64,000 bases of DNA. Origin: Clostridiaceae bacterium (GTDB lineage Bacteria > Bacillota > Clostridia > Lachnospirales > Lachnospiraceae). The notes below the pieces were generated by a model. The model saw nothing but the letters and a program-made list of their open reading frames with translations. It ran no database searches and was not told the DNA's origin. Where the stretch lies: contig CAJTGE010000010.1 of NCBI GenBank assembly GCA_910575795.1, positions 99,742 through 163,741 on the forward strand. Direction: 5' to 3'. A program made the position numbers and the translations under genes. Every line of letters begins with the position of its first letter. Within the stretch, counting starts at the first letter, position 1. Below are positions 45,435 to 54,544 of the stretch, one piece after another.

Positions 45435-46766
45435 ATGGTGAAATATGCTGTTTGGGGCGCCGGGCACAGGGGGCGCATCCTGTATGAACTGCTGGGAGCG
45501 GATCGGATCGCCGCATTTATTGATTCAAATCCGGCAAAGACAGGAACAACGTATCTCAATTGCCCGGTTATTGATTATGAAACGTACAAAAAGGAATACC
45601 GAAGGTATGTGATCATTGTGTCCATCGTTTTCGGCGGAGGCGTGACAGAGCTTCTGGAGCGTGACCGTATATTTTATTTTAATGTGGAACAGTGTCCGCC
45701 GGAGTTTATGGGATACGGGCTAAACACGGCCAGACATGCGTTAAAGGAATGGGATTTAAAGATTCCAGACAACGCGGTTCTGTATGGAGGAACTTTATAT
45801 ACCGTGCAGGTATATGAAGAGCTGCAAAAGAGAGGGCGCAGGAATCTTTCCGTCTGCCTTCCTTCCTCCATGGAGGAGAAGATGCGGAGCCTGTTTTCAG
45901 AGATGATGCCGGAAATACGCACGATACAGAGCAAAGAGATCGATTCACAGACGATCCTTCTGACAGAAAAAACGCATGGTTTAGAGCCGGAATTGAGCGG
46001 CTGCCCGGTGCTCGACATTGCAGACTGGACGCAGTATGTTCCGGCATACCATAACCACAAAATCGAAGCGTTAAAGAACCGCTTCAGGGGAAGAAGATGC
46101 TTTATTGTGGCCACAGGACCAAGCCTGACCTATGCGGATCTCTCTCGCCTGCATGACAACCATGAGTTTTGTATGAGCATCAACTCCATTTTTACCTGCT
46201 TTCCGGAGACGCCGTGGAGACCGGACTGTTATACGGTTCTGGATGCAGACGGGATAACCATGTGGCAGGGGGAGTTCCATAAGCTTAAGGATATTCCCTG
46301 TAAATTCATTGCAGATTGCCAGCCGTATTTTGACTATACGCAGTTGGATGAGAGCTGGCATGTGTATCATTCGATACTGGATGATTTTTCCATTAAACAT
46401 ATGCTGTTCAGCGAGGATTGCTCCAGAAAAGTATATAACGGCTCTACGGTTGTGTATGTGTGCATCCAGTTCGCCGCTTACCTGGGATTTAAGGAGATCT
46501 ATTTGCTGGGGGTGGACTACAGCTACAGGAAAAACGGTAAAAATCATTTTACAAAGCAGGTGGAACCGGATGAGCAGTTTGATGGAATGAACGGGCAGGA
46601 CCGGATCCAGAGAATTTCATATGAGGCGTTCAGGAGAGCCGGCGAATATGCTTCTTCACATGGCATTAAAATCTATAACGCGTCAAGAAAAACCTGTCTG
46701 GATGTGTTTGAGCAGGTGGATTTTGACACATTATTTCCGTGTGCAGGGGAAGGAGAACATATATAA
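45435..46766 (+). CDS. DUF115/Maf-like protein with N-terminal Rossmann modules
   Basis: 443-residue protein. Residues 1-100 form the cluster's Rossmann module (KYAVWGAGHRGRILYELL, FIDSNPAKTG). A second Rossmann-like start (NAVLYGGTLYTVQVYEEL) lies near residue 115. From about residue 215 comes a DUF115/MptE-like domain: RRCFIVATGPSLTYADL, FCMSINSIF, IYLLGVDYSY. DUF115 is the core of Maf flagellin glycosyltransferases that attach pseudaminic or legionaminic acid to flagellin. That role is inferred for this protein. ATG 45435 follows the legC stop by one base. Confidence 0.75.
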   Translation: MVKYAVWGAGHRGRILYELLGADRIAAFIDSNPAKTGTTYLNCPVIDYETYKKEYRRYVIIVSIVFGGGVTELLERDRIFYFNVEQCPPEFMGYGLNTARHALKEWDLKIPDNAVLYGGTLYTVQVYEELQKRGRRNLSVCLPSSMEEKMRSLFSEMMPEIRTIQSKEIDSQTILLTEKTHGLEPELSGCPVLDIADWTQYVPAYHNHKIEALKNRFRGRRCFIVATGPSLTYADLSRLHDNHEFCMSINSIFTCFPETPWRPDCYTVLDADGITMWQGEFHKLKDIPCKFIADCQPYFDYTQLDESWHVYHSILDDFSIKHMLFSEDCSRKVYNGSTVVYVCIQFAAYLGFKEIYLLGVDYSYRKNGKNHFTKQVEPDEQFDGMNGQDRIQRISYEAFRRAGEYASSHGIKIYNASRKTCLDVFEQVDFDTLFPCAGEGEHI

Positions 46767-46767
46767 C

Positions 46768-47859
46768 ATGGCAAAGGAAGCGATGAGCAAAAAAGAATAT
46801 AAGAATCCGGGAGGAATCAGAAAACGGATGGATGAAAACAGCCGTCCCCGCAGCTGGAATATACAGTGCGAATTTCCTGCCAACCTGTTATTGGAGCCGA
46901 CGAATCTGTGCAATCATGCATGTTTAATGTGCGCCAATTCAAAGGGCGCCAAAAAAGGCGGCATGATAGACAGGGAGCTTGCGAAAAGAATATTGAAAGA
47001 AGCGTATGAACTGGGAACGCGGGAAGTCGGATTCTACGGAATGGGCGAGCCGCTGTTAAATAAAAATCTCGAAGAATATATCGCATACGCGAAACAGTTG
47101 GGTTATGAATATACCTATATCACCACAAATGGAGCGCTTTTGTCAGAGGAACGGGCAAGAGCGCTGCTGGAAGCGGGGATTGACAGTGTGAAATTTTCCA
47201 TTAATGCCGCCAGCCCGGACCTCTATTATCTGATACATGGCAAGGATGAATTTGATACGGTGATACGAAATCTGATAGAATTTGATAGTCTGAGAAAGCG
47301 GCAGGAGCGAAATACCGCACTGTACATCTCTTATATCGCGACGCGCTACACGGCTTCTGATAAAGAGAAATTCAAAAGAAACTATCAGGGTTATGCTGAC
47401 GACATCGTATTTTTAGACTGCAGATCGTCAGGGGATATGGCAGACGAGCTGGACGCATACCTGTCAGCAGGCGCAGATACAGACGGGCTGTTTAAAAGCG
47501 GTATCTGTCCCATGATATTTAATAAACTGCATGTCACGTATGACGGATGTCTTTCCATGTGCTGTGATGATTTACAGAATTATCTGGCTGTAGCGGATCT
47601 GAAGGAAGAAAGCCTGGAGGAAGCGTGGAACAACGCGTATGCGCGTGATCTCAGAAAACGCCATCTGGAGCATAATTTAAAGGGAACAAGGTGTTTTAAT
47701 TGTATGAATCACTGCAATGGACCGATTGAACCGTTAAATCCAAAGCTGGCAGTGTATATTGACAGTAAGCGCTGGAACAAAGAGCAGGAGATCAGGACAA
47801 GAATTGATAAGTGGGAACAATACAAAAGGCGGCAGGAGACGGCAGGTTTGGAGAGATGA
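46768..47859 (+). CDS. Radical SAM/SPASM enzyme (2)
   Basis: 363-residue iron-sulfur enzyme with the cluster motif CNHACLMC (about residues 50-57), the GMGEPL segment, and C-terminal SPASM-type cysteines (GICPMIF, SMCCDDL, RCFNCMNHC). It is clearly homologous to the radical SAM enzyme at 27725, sharing REVGFY..GEP, YITTNGAL, DSVKFSIN and HGKDEFDTV-type segments. The start 46768 lies one base after the previous stop, with AAGGAGA upstream; ATG 46783 is possible. Substrate unknown; sugar modification is inferred from context. Confidence 0.8.
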   Translation: MAKEAMSKKEYKNPGGIRKRMDENSRPRSWNIQCEFPANLLLEPTNLCNHACLMCANSKGAKKGGMIDRELAKRILKEAYELGTREVGFYGMGEPLLNKNLEEYIAYAKQLGYEYTYITTNGALLSEERARALLEAGIDSVKFSINAASPDLYYLIHGKDEFDTVIRNLIEFDSLRKRQERNTALYISYIATRYTASDKEKFKRNYQGYADDIVFLDCRSSGDMADELDAYLSAGADTDGLFKSGICPMIFNKLHVTYDGCLSMCCDDLQNYLAVADLKEESLEEAWNNAYARDLRKRHLEHNLKGTRCFNCMNHCNGPIEPLNPKLAVYIDSKRWNKEQEIRTRIDKWEQYKRRQETAGLER

Positions 47860-48833
47860 AGAATGTAGCGGAAAGAAATAAGCTTTATGTCGCCATGTAT
47901 CATTATATAAGAGATTTGGCGCACAGCCGTTATCCGGGCATTAAGGGGCTGGATCTCTCACTGTTCCGGGAGCAGATCGGATTTCTGAAGAGGACGTTTC
48001 GCATCGTTACAATGGAGGAAGTGATCCTGGCAGCCAGGGGAACGTATGAGCTCCCTGAGCAGGCGCTTTTATTGACATTTGATGATGGCTATATCGATCA
48101 TTTTACGTTTGCCATGCCGATTTTGGAGGAGAACCACGTACAGGGCGCTTTTTTTATTCCGGGAAAGACATTTGAAGAACACAGCTTATTGGATGTAAAC
48201 AAGATTCATTACATACTGGCAGGCGCAAAGCCTGAAAGACTGCTGGCGGATCTGCTTGCCAGGATGGATTATTACAGAGGAAACGAGTTCGATTTTCCGG
48301 ACAATAAAGAGCTGTGGGAACAATACGGCGCCAGGGACGGGCGGTTTGACACGCCGGAAGTGCTGTTTGTAAAGCGTATGCTGCAGATGGTATTGCCGGA
48401 ACCTTTGCGAAAGCGCATCAGCAGCGAGCTGTTTGAGAGCTATGTGGGCGTGCCGGAGAAGATACTGGCTTATGAGCTTTATATGACAAGGGAGCAGATA
48501 CGGACGATGAAGCGCCATGGCATGCATATAGGAATCCATGGATATGATCATTATTGGCTGGGGAATTTGTCAAAGGAAATGATGGAGGCAGATATCGCTC
48601 AGGAGCTGGCAGTGATGGACGAATTTATTGACAGGGATGCATGGGTTATGAATTATCCATACGGCAGCTACAATGATCAGGTCATTGCGTATATCCGAAG
48701 CCGGGGATGCTGTCTCGGGTTCACCACGGAGGTGAGAATCGCCCGGCTTAATAAGGATGAGCCGTTTAAGCTGCCGAGGCTTGACTGTAACGATTTCCCG
48801 CCAAAGAGCGGGAATTATAAAACGATAGAATAA
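47856..48833 (+). CDS. NodB-type polysaccharide deacetylase-like protein (2)
   Basis: 325-residue carbohydrate esterase 4 protein with LLTFDDGYIDH (about 71-81) as motif 1 and HIGIHGYDHYWLG (about 224-236) as the second metal motif, and NYPYGSYND as the later active-site segment. No signal peptide is seen, so a cytoplasmic sugar or glycan substrate is likely. A large insertion lies between the motifs, as in the paralogue at 23465. ATGA overlap with the preceding radical SAM gene. Confidence 0.8.
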   Translation: MKNVAERNKLYVAMYHYIRDLAHSRYPGIKGLDLSLFREQIGFLKRTFRIVTMEEVILAARGTYELPEQALLLTFDDGYIDHFTFAMPILEENHVQGAFFIPGKTFEEHSLLDVNKIHYILAGAKPERLLADLLARMDYYRGNEFDFPDNKELWEQYGARDGRFDTPEVLFVKRMLQMVLPEPLRKRISSELFESYVGVPEKILAYELYMTREQIRTMKRHGMHIGIHGYDHYWLGNLSKEMMEADIAQELAVMDEFIDRDAWVMNYPYGSYNDQVIAYIRSRGCCLGFTTEVRIARLNKDEPFKLPRLDCNDFPPKSGNYKTIE

Positions 48834-48852
48834 GGCGCAGGAGATATAGGAT

Positions 48853-50361
48853 ATGCAGGCAAATGTGTTAGAGTGGCTGGAACAAAGCTGCCGGCGCTTC
48901 GGCGGTAAAACCGCCGTTTGCGATGAATGGGAGGAGCTGACCTGGCAGCAGTACCATGACCGGGCGGTGGGGCTTGCAAAGGCCATCATTGACCGTGGAC
49001 TGGGAAACAGGGAGCCGGTTGTTGTTTATCTGGAAAAGAGTGTTAAGGCGCTGGCATCCTTTATGGGCATTGCCTATGCCGGCGATTTTTATTCACCCAT
49101 TGATACCGGGATGCCGAAACAGCGCGTGGATCGGATCCTGGAGGTATTGCAGCCTAAGGCGGTGATTACTTCAAAAGAGTTAAAGCGCGAATTTGAAAAA
49201 TTTCATTATAAAGGCGATTATATTCTGTATGAGGAGGCGGTTCCTATAGAGGCAGATGAGGCGGTGGAAAGGAGAAAGCGGCAGATCATAGACACGGATT
49301 TGCTGTATGTGCTGTTTACATCCGGCTCCACAGGCACGCCAAAGGGGGTCAGCATCACGCACAGGGGCGTGGTTGACTGTATCGACTGGTTTGCGGATAC
49401 ATTCCATATAAGCTCAAAGGATCGTTTGGGGAACCAGGCGCCGTTTTATTTTGATGCTTCGGTTCCGGATATCTATTTAAGTATGGCGTCTGGCGCCGCA
49501 TTGTATCTGATCCCGAAAGATTTATTCGCACAGCCGGTCCGACTGCTGGGATATCTGAAGGAGAACGAGATCAATACCATAATATGGGTGCCGTCTGCGC
49601 TGATCGTAGTTTCAAAACTAAAGGCATTTAAAAACGTGGATCTTTCATCGATATTGAAGCGGGTCATTTTCTGCGGTGAAGTCATGCCAAATAAACAGTT
49701 GAATATCTGGAGGAAGTACCTTCCGGATGTGGTATATGCGAATCTGTACGGGCCGACAGAGGCAATCTATGCCTGCACATATTACATTGTCAACCGGGAC
49801 TTTGCGGATGATGAGCCGCTTCCGATTGGATTTGCAATGAAGAACACGGATATTATGGTTCTGGATGAGGAAGGGCATTTCATAAACGAACCGGGGAAGA
49901 TGGGAGAACTCTGTGTGAGAGGGACCGGGATATCGGCCGGATATTACAATAATCCGGAAAAAACAAAGGAGGCATTTGTGCAGAATCCTCTGAATCATGT
50001 TTATGAAGAGAAGATTTACAGGACAGGCGATCTTGTGAAATACAATGAATATGGGGAGCTGGTATATGTATCCAGAAAGGATTTTCAGATCAAGCACCTC
50101 GGACACCGGATTGAGCTCGGGGAAATCGAGACAGCCGTATCTTCCCTGCCAGGCGTAACCAGATGCTGCTGTCTGTATGATGAGAGGCATGCAAGGATCT
50201 GCCTGATTCTTGATCGGGATATGTCAAAGGAGGAGCTGCGCGCGCAGTTGGGAACCATGATTCCGGACTATATGCTGCCCGGGAAAGTCGTGTATATGAA
50301 CGATATTCCGTTAAATGCAAATGGAAAAACAGACAGGGTAAAGCTGAAAGAATTCATATAG
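48853..50361 (+). CDS. Amino-acid adenylation enzyme (DltA-like)
   Basis: 502-residue stand-alone adenylation domain. Core motifs are LFTSGSTGTPKGV (A3), FYFDASVPDIY (A4, with the aspartate that binds the amino group of amino acids), NLYGPTEAI (A5), YRTGDL (A7), GHRIELGEIE (A8) and NANGKTDR (A10, with the catalytic lysine). It should activate an amino acid with ATP and load it on the carrier protein encoded next. Which amino acid cannot be told. The pair resembles DltA/DltC but no DltB or DltD is present. Confidence 0.85.
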   Translation: MQANVLEWLEQSCRRFGGKTAVCDEWEELTWQQYHDRAVGLAKAIIDRGLGNREPVVVYLEKSVKALASFMGIAYAGDFYSPIDTGMPKQRVDRILEVLQPKAVITSKELKREFEKFHYKGDYILYEEAVPIEADEAVERRKRQIIDTDLLYVLFTSGSTGTPKGVSITHRGVVDCIDWFADTFHISSKDRLGNQAPFYFDASVPDIYLSMASGAALYLIPKDLFAQPVRLLGYLKENEINTIIWVPSALIVVSKLKAFKNVDLSSILKRVIFCGEVMPNKQLNIWRKYLPDVVYANLYGPTEAIYACTYYIVNRDFADDEPLPIGFAMKNTDIMVLDEEGHFINEPGKMGELCVRGTGISAGYYNNPEKTKEAFVQNPLNHVYEEKIYRTGDLVKYNEYGELVYVSRKDFQIKHLGHRIELGEIETAVSSLPGVTRCCCLYDERHARICLILDRDMSKEELRAQLGTMIPDYMLPGKVVYMNDIPLNANGKTDRVKLKEFI

Positions 50362-50394
50362 GAATGCCGTGTCTTTTGATGAAGGAGGATGAGA

Positions 50395-50637
50395 ATGGAG
50401 GAAACGGTTTTAAAGATCCTTATGGAGCTGAATGAGGAAATTCTGACCTACAAAGGGGATAATCTGTATCGGGACGGCCTGCTGGATTCATTTCAGGTGA
50501 TCGATCTGGCAGCGGAGCTGGAAGAAAAACTTGGCATAGAGATTGATCCGGAGATGGTTATTCTCGAAAACTTTGCCAATAAGGATGCCATCCTTGGTTT
50601 CGTTAAGAAAACAATGGAGGAACAGGATGCAGGATGA
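50395..50637 (+). CDS. Acyl/peptidyl carrier protein
   Basis: 80-residue helical carrier protein with the phosphopantetheine site DGLLDSFQVIDL, serine S32. It would hold the aminoacyl group made by the preceding adenylation enzyme. ATG 50395 is preferred to ATG 50389 because the AAGGAGG site (50382-50388) then has six bases of spacing. It overlaps the following acyltransferase gene. Confidence 0.88.
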   Translation: MEETVLKILMELNEEILTYKGDNLYRDGLLDSFQVIDLAAELEEKLGIEIDPEMVILENFANKDAILGFVKKTMEEQDAG

Positions 50638-51667
50638 TGTGATAATCCGGCGGGCCGCTATGGATGAGATAGACAGGGTTATGCTGTTTTTAAAGGAACA
50701 CTGGGGAGAAAACCATATTATGGCCAATCATCGGGAACTCATGTGTTATGAACACGCATGGAATGGGGAATTTACATTTGTCATCGCAGAGGACAGCAGG
50801 ACGGGACAACTGTACGGAGTATGCGGATATATTCCCTATTCGGGTGAAATGCCAAAAGACATGGGAGTGGGGATATGGAAAGTGATTCAAAACCCCCATT
50901 TTTTGCTGGGTGTGGAGCTGTTTCGATATGTTCAGGAACAGACCGGCTGCAGAATGCTTGCAGACTGCGGGGCGAACCCGAAGACCAAAGGACACAGAAA
51001 GCTGATGGGCCATATCAATGCTAAACTGGATCACTGGTACCGGCTGAATCCGGATGTGAAAACATATTCCATAGCGGTTGTGAATGAGAGAAAAATTGCT
51101 GTGAAACGGACAGAGCGCCCGTTTAAACTGATTGAGCTTACATGTATAGAACAGTTTAAGGAACGGTTTGACGTATCGCGGTACAGAGAGCTGATGCCCT
51201 ATAAAGATAACGATTATATCGAACACAGATATTACCGCCATATAAAATACCGCTACAGGGTAATGGGGATTGATAATGGGAATCGTATCGATGCGGTGGT
51301 GATAGGAAGAGAGGTCTGCCCGAATGGACAAAAGGCATTTCGGATTATAGATTTCCTCGGCAACGAAGCATCGTTTGCAGGAACTTTTGATGCGTGGCAT
51401 TTTTTTATGACAGCGCATGGATATGAATACATCGATTTTTATGAATACGGGTTAAATCAGGAATATTTGGCGGATGCCGGGTTCTTTTTGAGGGACGAAT
51501 CGGATGGAAATATCATTCCAAATTACTTTGAACCCTTTGAACAGAGGAATGTAGAGATTCATATTTCTACAAATATACACGGCAGCTTCCGGATGTTTAA
51601 AGGGGACGGGGATCAGGATCGGCCTAATGTTATTTTGGATGCAAATTGCCGGAAAACGGTCATGTAA
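50627..51667 (+). CDS. GNAT-like aminoacyltransferase candidate
   Basis: 346-residue protein with an N-terminal GNAT-like acyltransferase fold (VIIRRAAMDEIDRVMLFLKE, FVIAEDSRTGQLYGVCGYIP) and a second half of similar size that ends in a beta-rich region with YIDFYEYGLN. Coming directly after the adenylation and carrier genes, it is the likely transferase moving the activated amino acid onto a sugar amine. This is inference from position. ATG 50627 lies six bases after a GGAGG site inside the carrier gene. Confidence 0.65.
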   Translation: MQDDVIIRRAAMDEIDRVMLFLKEHWGENHIMANHRELMCYEHAWNGEFTFVIAEDSRTGQLYGVCGYIPYSGEMPKDMGVGIWKVIQNPHFLLGVELFRYVQEQTGCRMLADCGANPKTKGHRKLMGHINAKLDHWYRLNPDVKTYSIAVVNERKIAVKRTERPFKLIELTCIEQFKERFDVSRYRELMPYKDNDYIEHRYYRHIKYRYRVMGIDNGNRIDAVVIGREVCPNGQKAFRIIDFLGNEASFAGTFDAWHFFMTAHGYEYIDFYEYGLNQEYLADAGFFLRDESDGNIIPNYFEPFEQRNVEIHISTNIHGSFRMFKGDGDQDRPNVILDANCRKTVM

Positions 51668-51687
51668 GAGAAAGGGCGGGAGAGGGC

Positions 51688-52407
51688 ATGAACTTTGAAA
51701 CATTGAGACAGGATAAGTGGAATGAGGCGTATGAGAGAAGAGGAAATATTCTATTTTACCCACATGAGGAAATCGTGCGCTTTATAAATAAATATGTCCG
51801 GAAGAGAACAGGGATATCGGATTTTTCTGATGTTATGCCCCTGTCTGCTTCTGAGTGGAAGGAGTTTGCGAGCCTGGATATCGGCTGCGGAATTGGCAGG
51901 CATATCAGATTCTTAGATGAATTTGGGCTAAATCCGTACGGAATCGATTTGTCGGACGGGGCGATTGAAGAGGGGAAAAGGTGGATGCGCTCGCTCCATA
52001 GGCCGGATCTGGCAGACAAGATGACGGTTGCGAGTGTTACAAAGTTACCTTTTGAGGATGAATCATTTCATATCTGCGTGTCACACAGCGTCCTGGACTG
52101 CATGCCGCGGCGGACGGCAAAAAAGGGACTGGACGAGGCATTTCGCGTGCTGAAAAAGAACGGCCTGATGTATCTTGATTTCTATATGGATGACAAAAAA
52201 GGCGATTATGAGGAACCGGTGTTGTCCGGATTTGACGAGGGCACCATAAAATCGTTTTTTACCGTTCAGGGCATAAAAGAATTTATAGGCGATAAGGGGA
52301 CAATCTGCGAACTGAAAATCATCCGCGCAGAAGATGCGATGGCAGGCAGTATGGAATATGGCTGCAGGGCGCATGCGGCGGTTCGGAAAAACGGCGTATC
52401 CGTTTAG
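51688..52407 (+). CDS. SAM-dependent methyltransferase
   Basis: 239-residue class I methyltransferase with the SAM motif SLDIGCGIGRHIRFLDEFG (about 69-87), YGIDLSDGAIEEG, LPFEDESFHICVSHSVLDC and RVLKKNGLMYLDFY. The N-terminus KWNEAYERRGNILFYPHEEI resembles small sugar or amino-acid O/N-methyltransferases. Methylation of the attached amino acid or of a sugar is possible. GGGAGAGGG precedes the start. Confidence 0.8.
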   Translation: MNFETLRQDKWNEAYERRGNILFYPHEEIVRFINKYVRKRTGISDFSDVMPLSASEWKEFASLDIGCGIGRHIRFLDEFGLNPYGIDLSDGAIEEGKRWMRSLHRPDLADKMTVASVTKLPFEDESFHICVSHSVLDCMPRRTAKKGLDEAFRVLKKNGLMYLDFYMDDKKGDYEEPVLSGFDEGTIKSFFTVQGIKEFIGDKGTICELKIIRAEDAMAGSMEYGCRAHAAVRKNGVSV

Positions 52408-52456
52408 AGGTTATCTGAACGATTACTAGACAGACGGTAAAGGAACGGGATAAAAC

Positions 52457-53698
52457 ATGGAGAGACCAAAAATATCAGTAATTATAACCGTATTCAATAT
52501 TGAACGCTATATTGGAGAATGTTTGGACAGCGTATTGAACCAGAGCCTCAAGGATATCGAGGTGATCTGCATCGATGATGCTTCAACGGATCATTCGCCG
52601 GATATTCTAAACCAATACGCAGAGCGGGACAGCCGGGTCAGGGTCATCGCGCAGGCGCAGAGCATCGGTCCTTCGACGGCGAGGAATATCGGATACAGAG
52701 AGGCAAAAGGCGAATATGTCTATCAGATCGACGGCGACGACTGGATTGTGGACGGGGCCCTGGAGCGGATGTATACATGCGCGGCAGAAAATCAACTGGA
52801 TTTTCTGACCTTCTCCGCAAGCGCGTTTGCCGACACGGAAGAGATCAGGCGTAAAGTATACAATTCCCTGAATCTTTACATAAGGATTGGGACGTATCAG
52901 GGCGTGATGAAGGGAATGGAGCTTTTTGCAGAGTGTATCCGCAACGGGGATTTTCTGGGGAATCTGTGCTGTATATTTTTAAACAAAGATTTTTTCGATT
53001 CAGACAACATGTATCTGGCAGACGGTTTATATGCGTCGGCGGACAATAATTTTCAGTTCTATGTGAATGCGCAGCGGGTGATGTGCATACCGGATGCATT
53101 ATATATGAGAAGATTCCGGGAGAATTCGATTGTCACCTCTCCCAAAACGCTTATTAAATTTGAAAGCATGCTGACGCAGTATATTCATGAGATTCTTATA
53201 TGGCACAAGTATTCATTTGAGGATGCTATAGAACGCGCATTGGAAACGTACTTTGCAGTAAACTGGAAGGGGATTTTGAAGGCGTATGACGCTGTGGGGG
53301 ATAAGGATGTCCCGCTTAAGCTGCTGCCAAAACATAAGCTTGCAAAATTTGTATATGAACATTGCTTCAAAAAGAGCGGCACATATTGGACGAAGCTGAC
53401 GGACGAGATGATTCATACCATACACAGTTATAAGAATGTGATTATCTATGGGGCCAAGGATATAGCGCAGGAAGTAAAGGCGCTGCTGGAAAGAAATGAA
53501 ATATATAATTACATATTTGCAGTAAGTGACAATAAAAATGAAACAGATATTGCAGGAAGAAAAATCTATAATATCGATGAGCTGAAGGATAAGAGAGAGG
53601 ATTCGATCGTTCTGATTGCAGTCAGCAAAAGGAATCAGGCGGCTGTGAAAGAAAAGCTGGGGACATTGGGATTTAAGACTGCTCTGGTAGTGGAATAG
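52457..53698 (+). CDS. GT2 glycosyltransferase with C-terminal Rossmann module (3)
   Basis: 413-residue glycosyltransferase. The GT-A domain opens with ISVIITVFNIERYIGECLDS and has QIDGDDWIVDGALERM as the donor-binding site. A Rossmann module begins near residue 325 (NVIIYGAKDIAQEVKALL), continues with FAVSDNKNETDIAGRKI, and ends with SIVLIAVSKRNQAAVKEKL. The glycine pattern of the first loop is weaker than in the other copies (GAKD). Donor and acceptor unknown. Confidence 0.85.
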   Translation: MERPKISVIITVFNIERYIGECLDSVLNQSLKDIEVICIDDASTDHSPDILNQYAERDSRVRVIAQAQSIGPSTARNIGYREAKGEYVYQIDGDDWIVDGALERMYTCAAENQLDFLTFSASAFADTEEIRRKVYNSLNLYIRIGTYQGVMKGMELFAECIRNGDFLGNLCCIFLNKDFFDSDNMYLADGLYASADNNFQFYVNAQRVMCIPDALYMRRFRENSIVTSPKTLIKFESMLTQYIHEILIWHKYSFEDAIERALETYFAVNWKGILKAYDAVGDKDVPLKLLPKHKLAKFVYEHCFKKSGTYWTKLTDEMIHTIHSYKNVIIYGAKDIAQEVKALLERNEIYNYIFAVSDNKNETDIAGRKIYNIDELKDKREDSIVLIAVSKRNQAAVKEKLGTLGFKTALVVE

Positions 53699-53709
53699 GA
53701 GGGATTGGG

Positions 53710-54525
53710 ATGGAGACAAACGAGATAATCGAACGTCTGGAACGGCAGAATTATCTAATGGAAAAACGGTATGAGATCTTAAAATCAATGATTTGCGATC
53801 TTTATGACGAAGTGATACCGCAAAAGAAAGTATGCCCGATCTGCAAAAGCGAGATCCGATGCTATATTCCATATGGAAAGCCTAAAATGCGTTATCATGC
53901 GCAATGCCCGGTGTGCCTGGGCGCAGAGAGGGAGAGGCTGCTGGCGAGATATCTGGAGCTTCACTGGGAGGATTTGACCGGGCACAGGACGCGCGCCGGG
54001 GAAAAGATCCGGCTGCTGCATGTCGCCCCGGAACTGGGGTTTTATAAACGCTTTCAGGACAGGGAGGACATCGAATATTATCCGGTGGACTTTAATCCCA
54101 ATTACCCTTATCCGATTGTAAAAACAGTGGATATCACGGATATTCCCTATCCGGAGGATTCGTTTGATTTGATCATCTGCTTTCATGTTCTGCAGAATGT
54201 GGAAGATGAAAGAAAGGCTCTGGAGGAAATTAAGCGGGTACTGGGGCCAAATGGAAGCGCTATTTTCTGCGACAATGTAGATCCAGATAGGGAACAGACG
54301 CTGGAGGATAGGGCATACGATACCCCAAAGCTGAGGGAAGAACATTATGGAAACGCACAGTATGTGCGTGGATACGGCCGGGATTATAAAGAGCGTTTGG
54401 GCAGAGTGTGGGGAGACAGCGTTGTGAGATATAGTGTGGACAGCCTTGCCCTGGAGGAGGTTCAGAAGTATGCCTTAAGGCATGGGGAAGAGCTCTGTAT
54501 CTATACGAAACAGCCTGCAACATAA
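53710..54525 (+). CDS. Zinc-ribbon methyltransferase-like protein
   Basis: 271-residue protein. A coiled N-terminal helix (1-35) leads to two CxxC pairs (CPICKSE and CPVCLGAERERLL, about 42-75), then a SAM-methyltransferase-like fold with LLHVAPELGFYKRF, YYPVDFNPN, IPYPEDSFDLIICFHVLQNV and RVLGPNGSAIFCD. The glycine motif is changed to APELG, seen in a subset of carbohydrate methyltransferases. The target is unknown. It overlaps the region upstream of the PIG-L fusion gene. Confidence 0.7.
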   Translation: METNEIIERLERQNYLMEKRYEILKSMICDLYDEVIPQKKVCPICKSEIRCYIPYGKPKMRYHAQCPVCLGAERERLLARYLELHWEDLTGHRTRAGEKIRLLHVAPELGFYKRFQDREDIEYYPVDFNPNYPYPIVKTVDITDIPYPEDSFDLIICFHVLQNVEDERKALEEIKRVLGPNGSAIFCDNVDPDREQTLEDRAYDTPKLREEHYGNAQYVRGYGRDYKERLGRVWGDSVVRYSVDSLALEEVQKYALRHGEELCIYTKQPAT

Positions 54526-54544
54526 GGAAAAGCGGTTACAAGAT

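Noticed and set aside
48853..50637. Reading the adenylation/carrier pair as part of a dlt operon for teichoic acid D-alanylation
   Set aside because: dltB and dltD are absent and the neighbours are sugar-modifying genes; a glycan decoration role fits better, though D-alanine remains a possible substrate.
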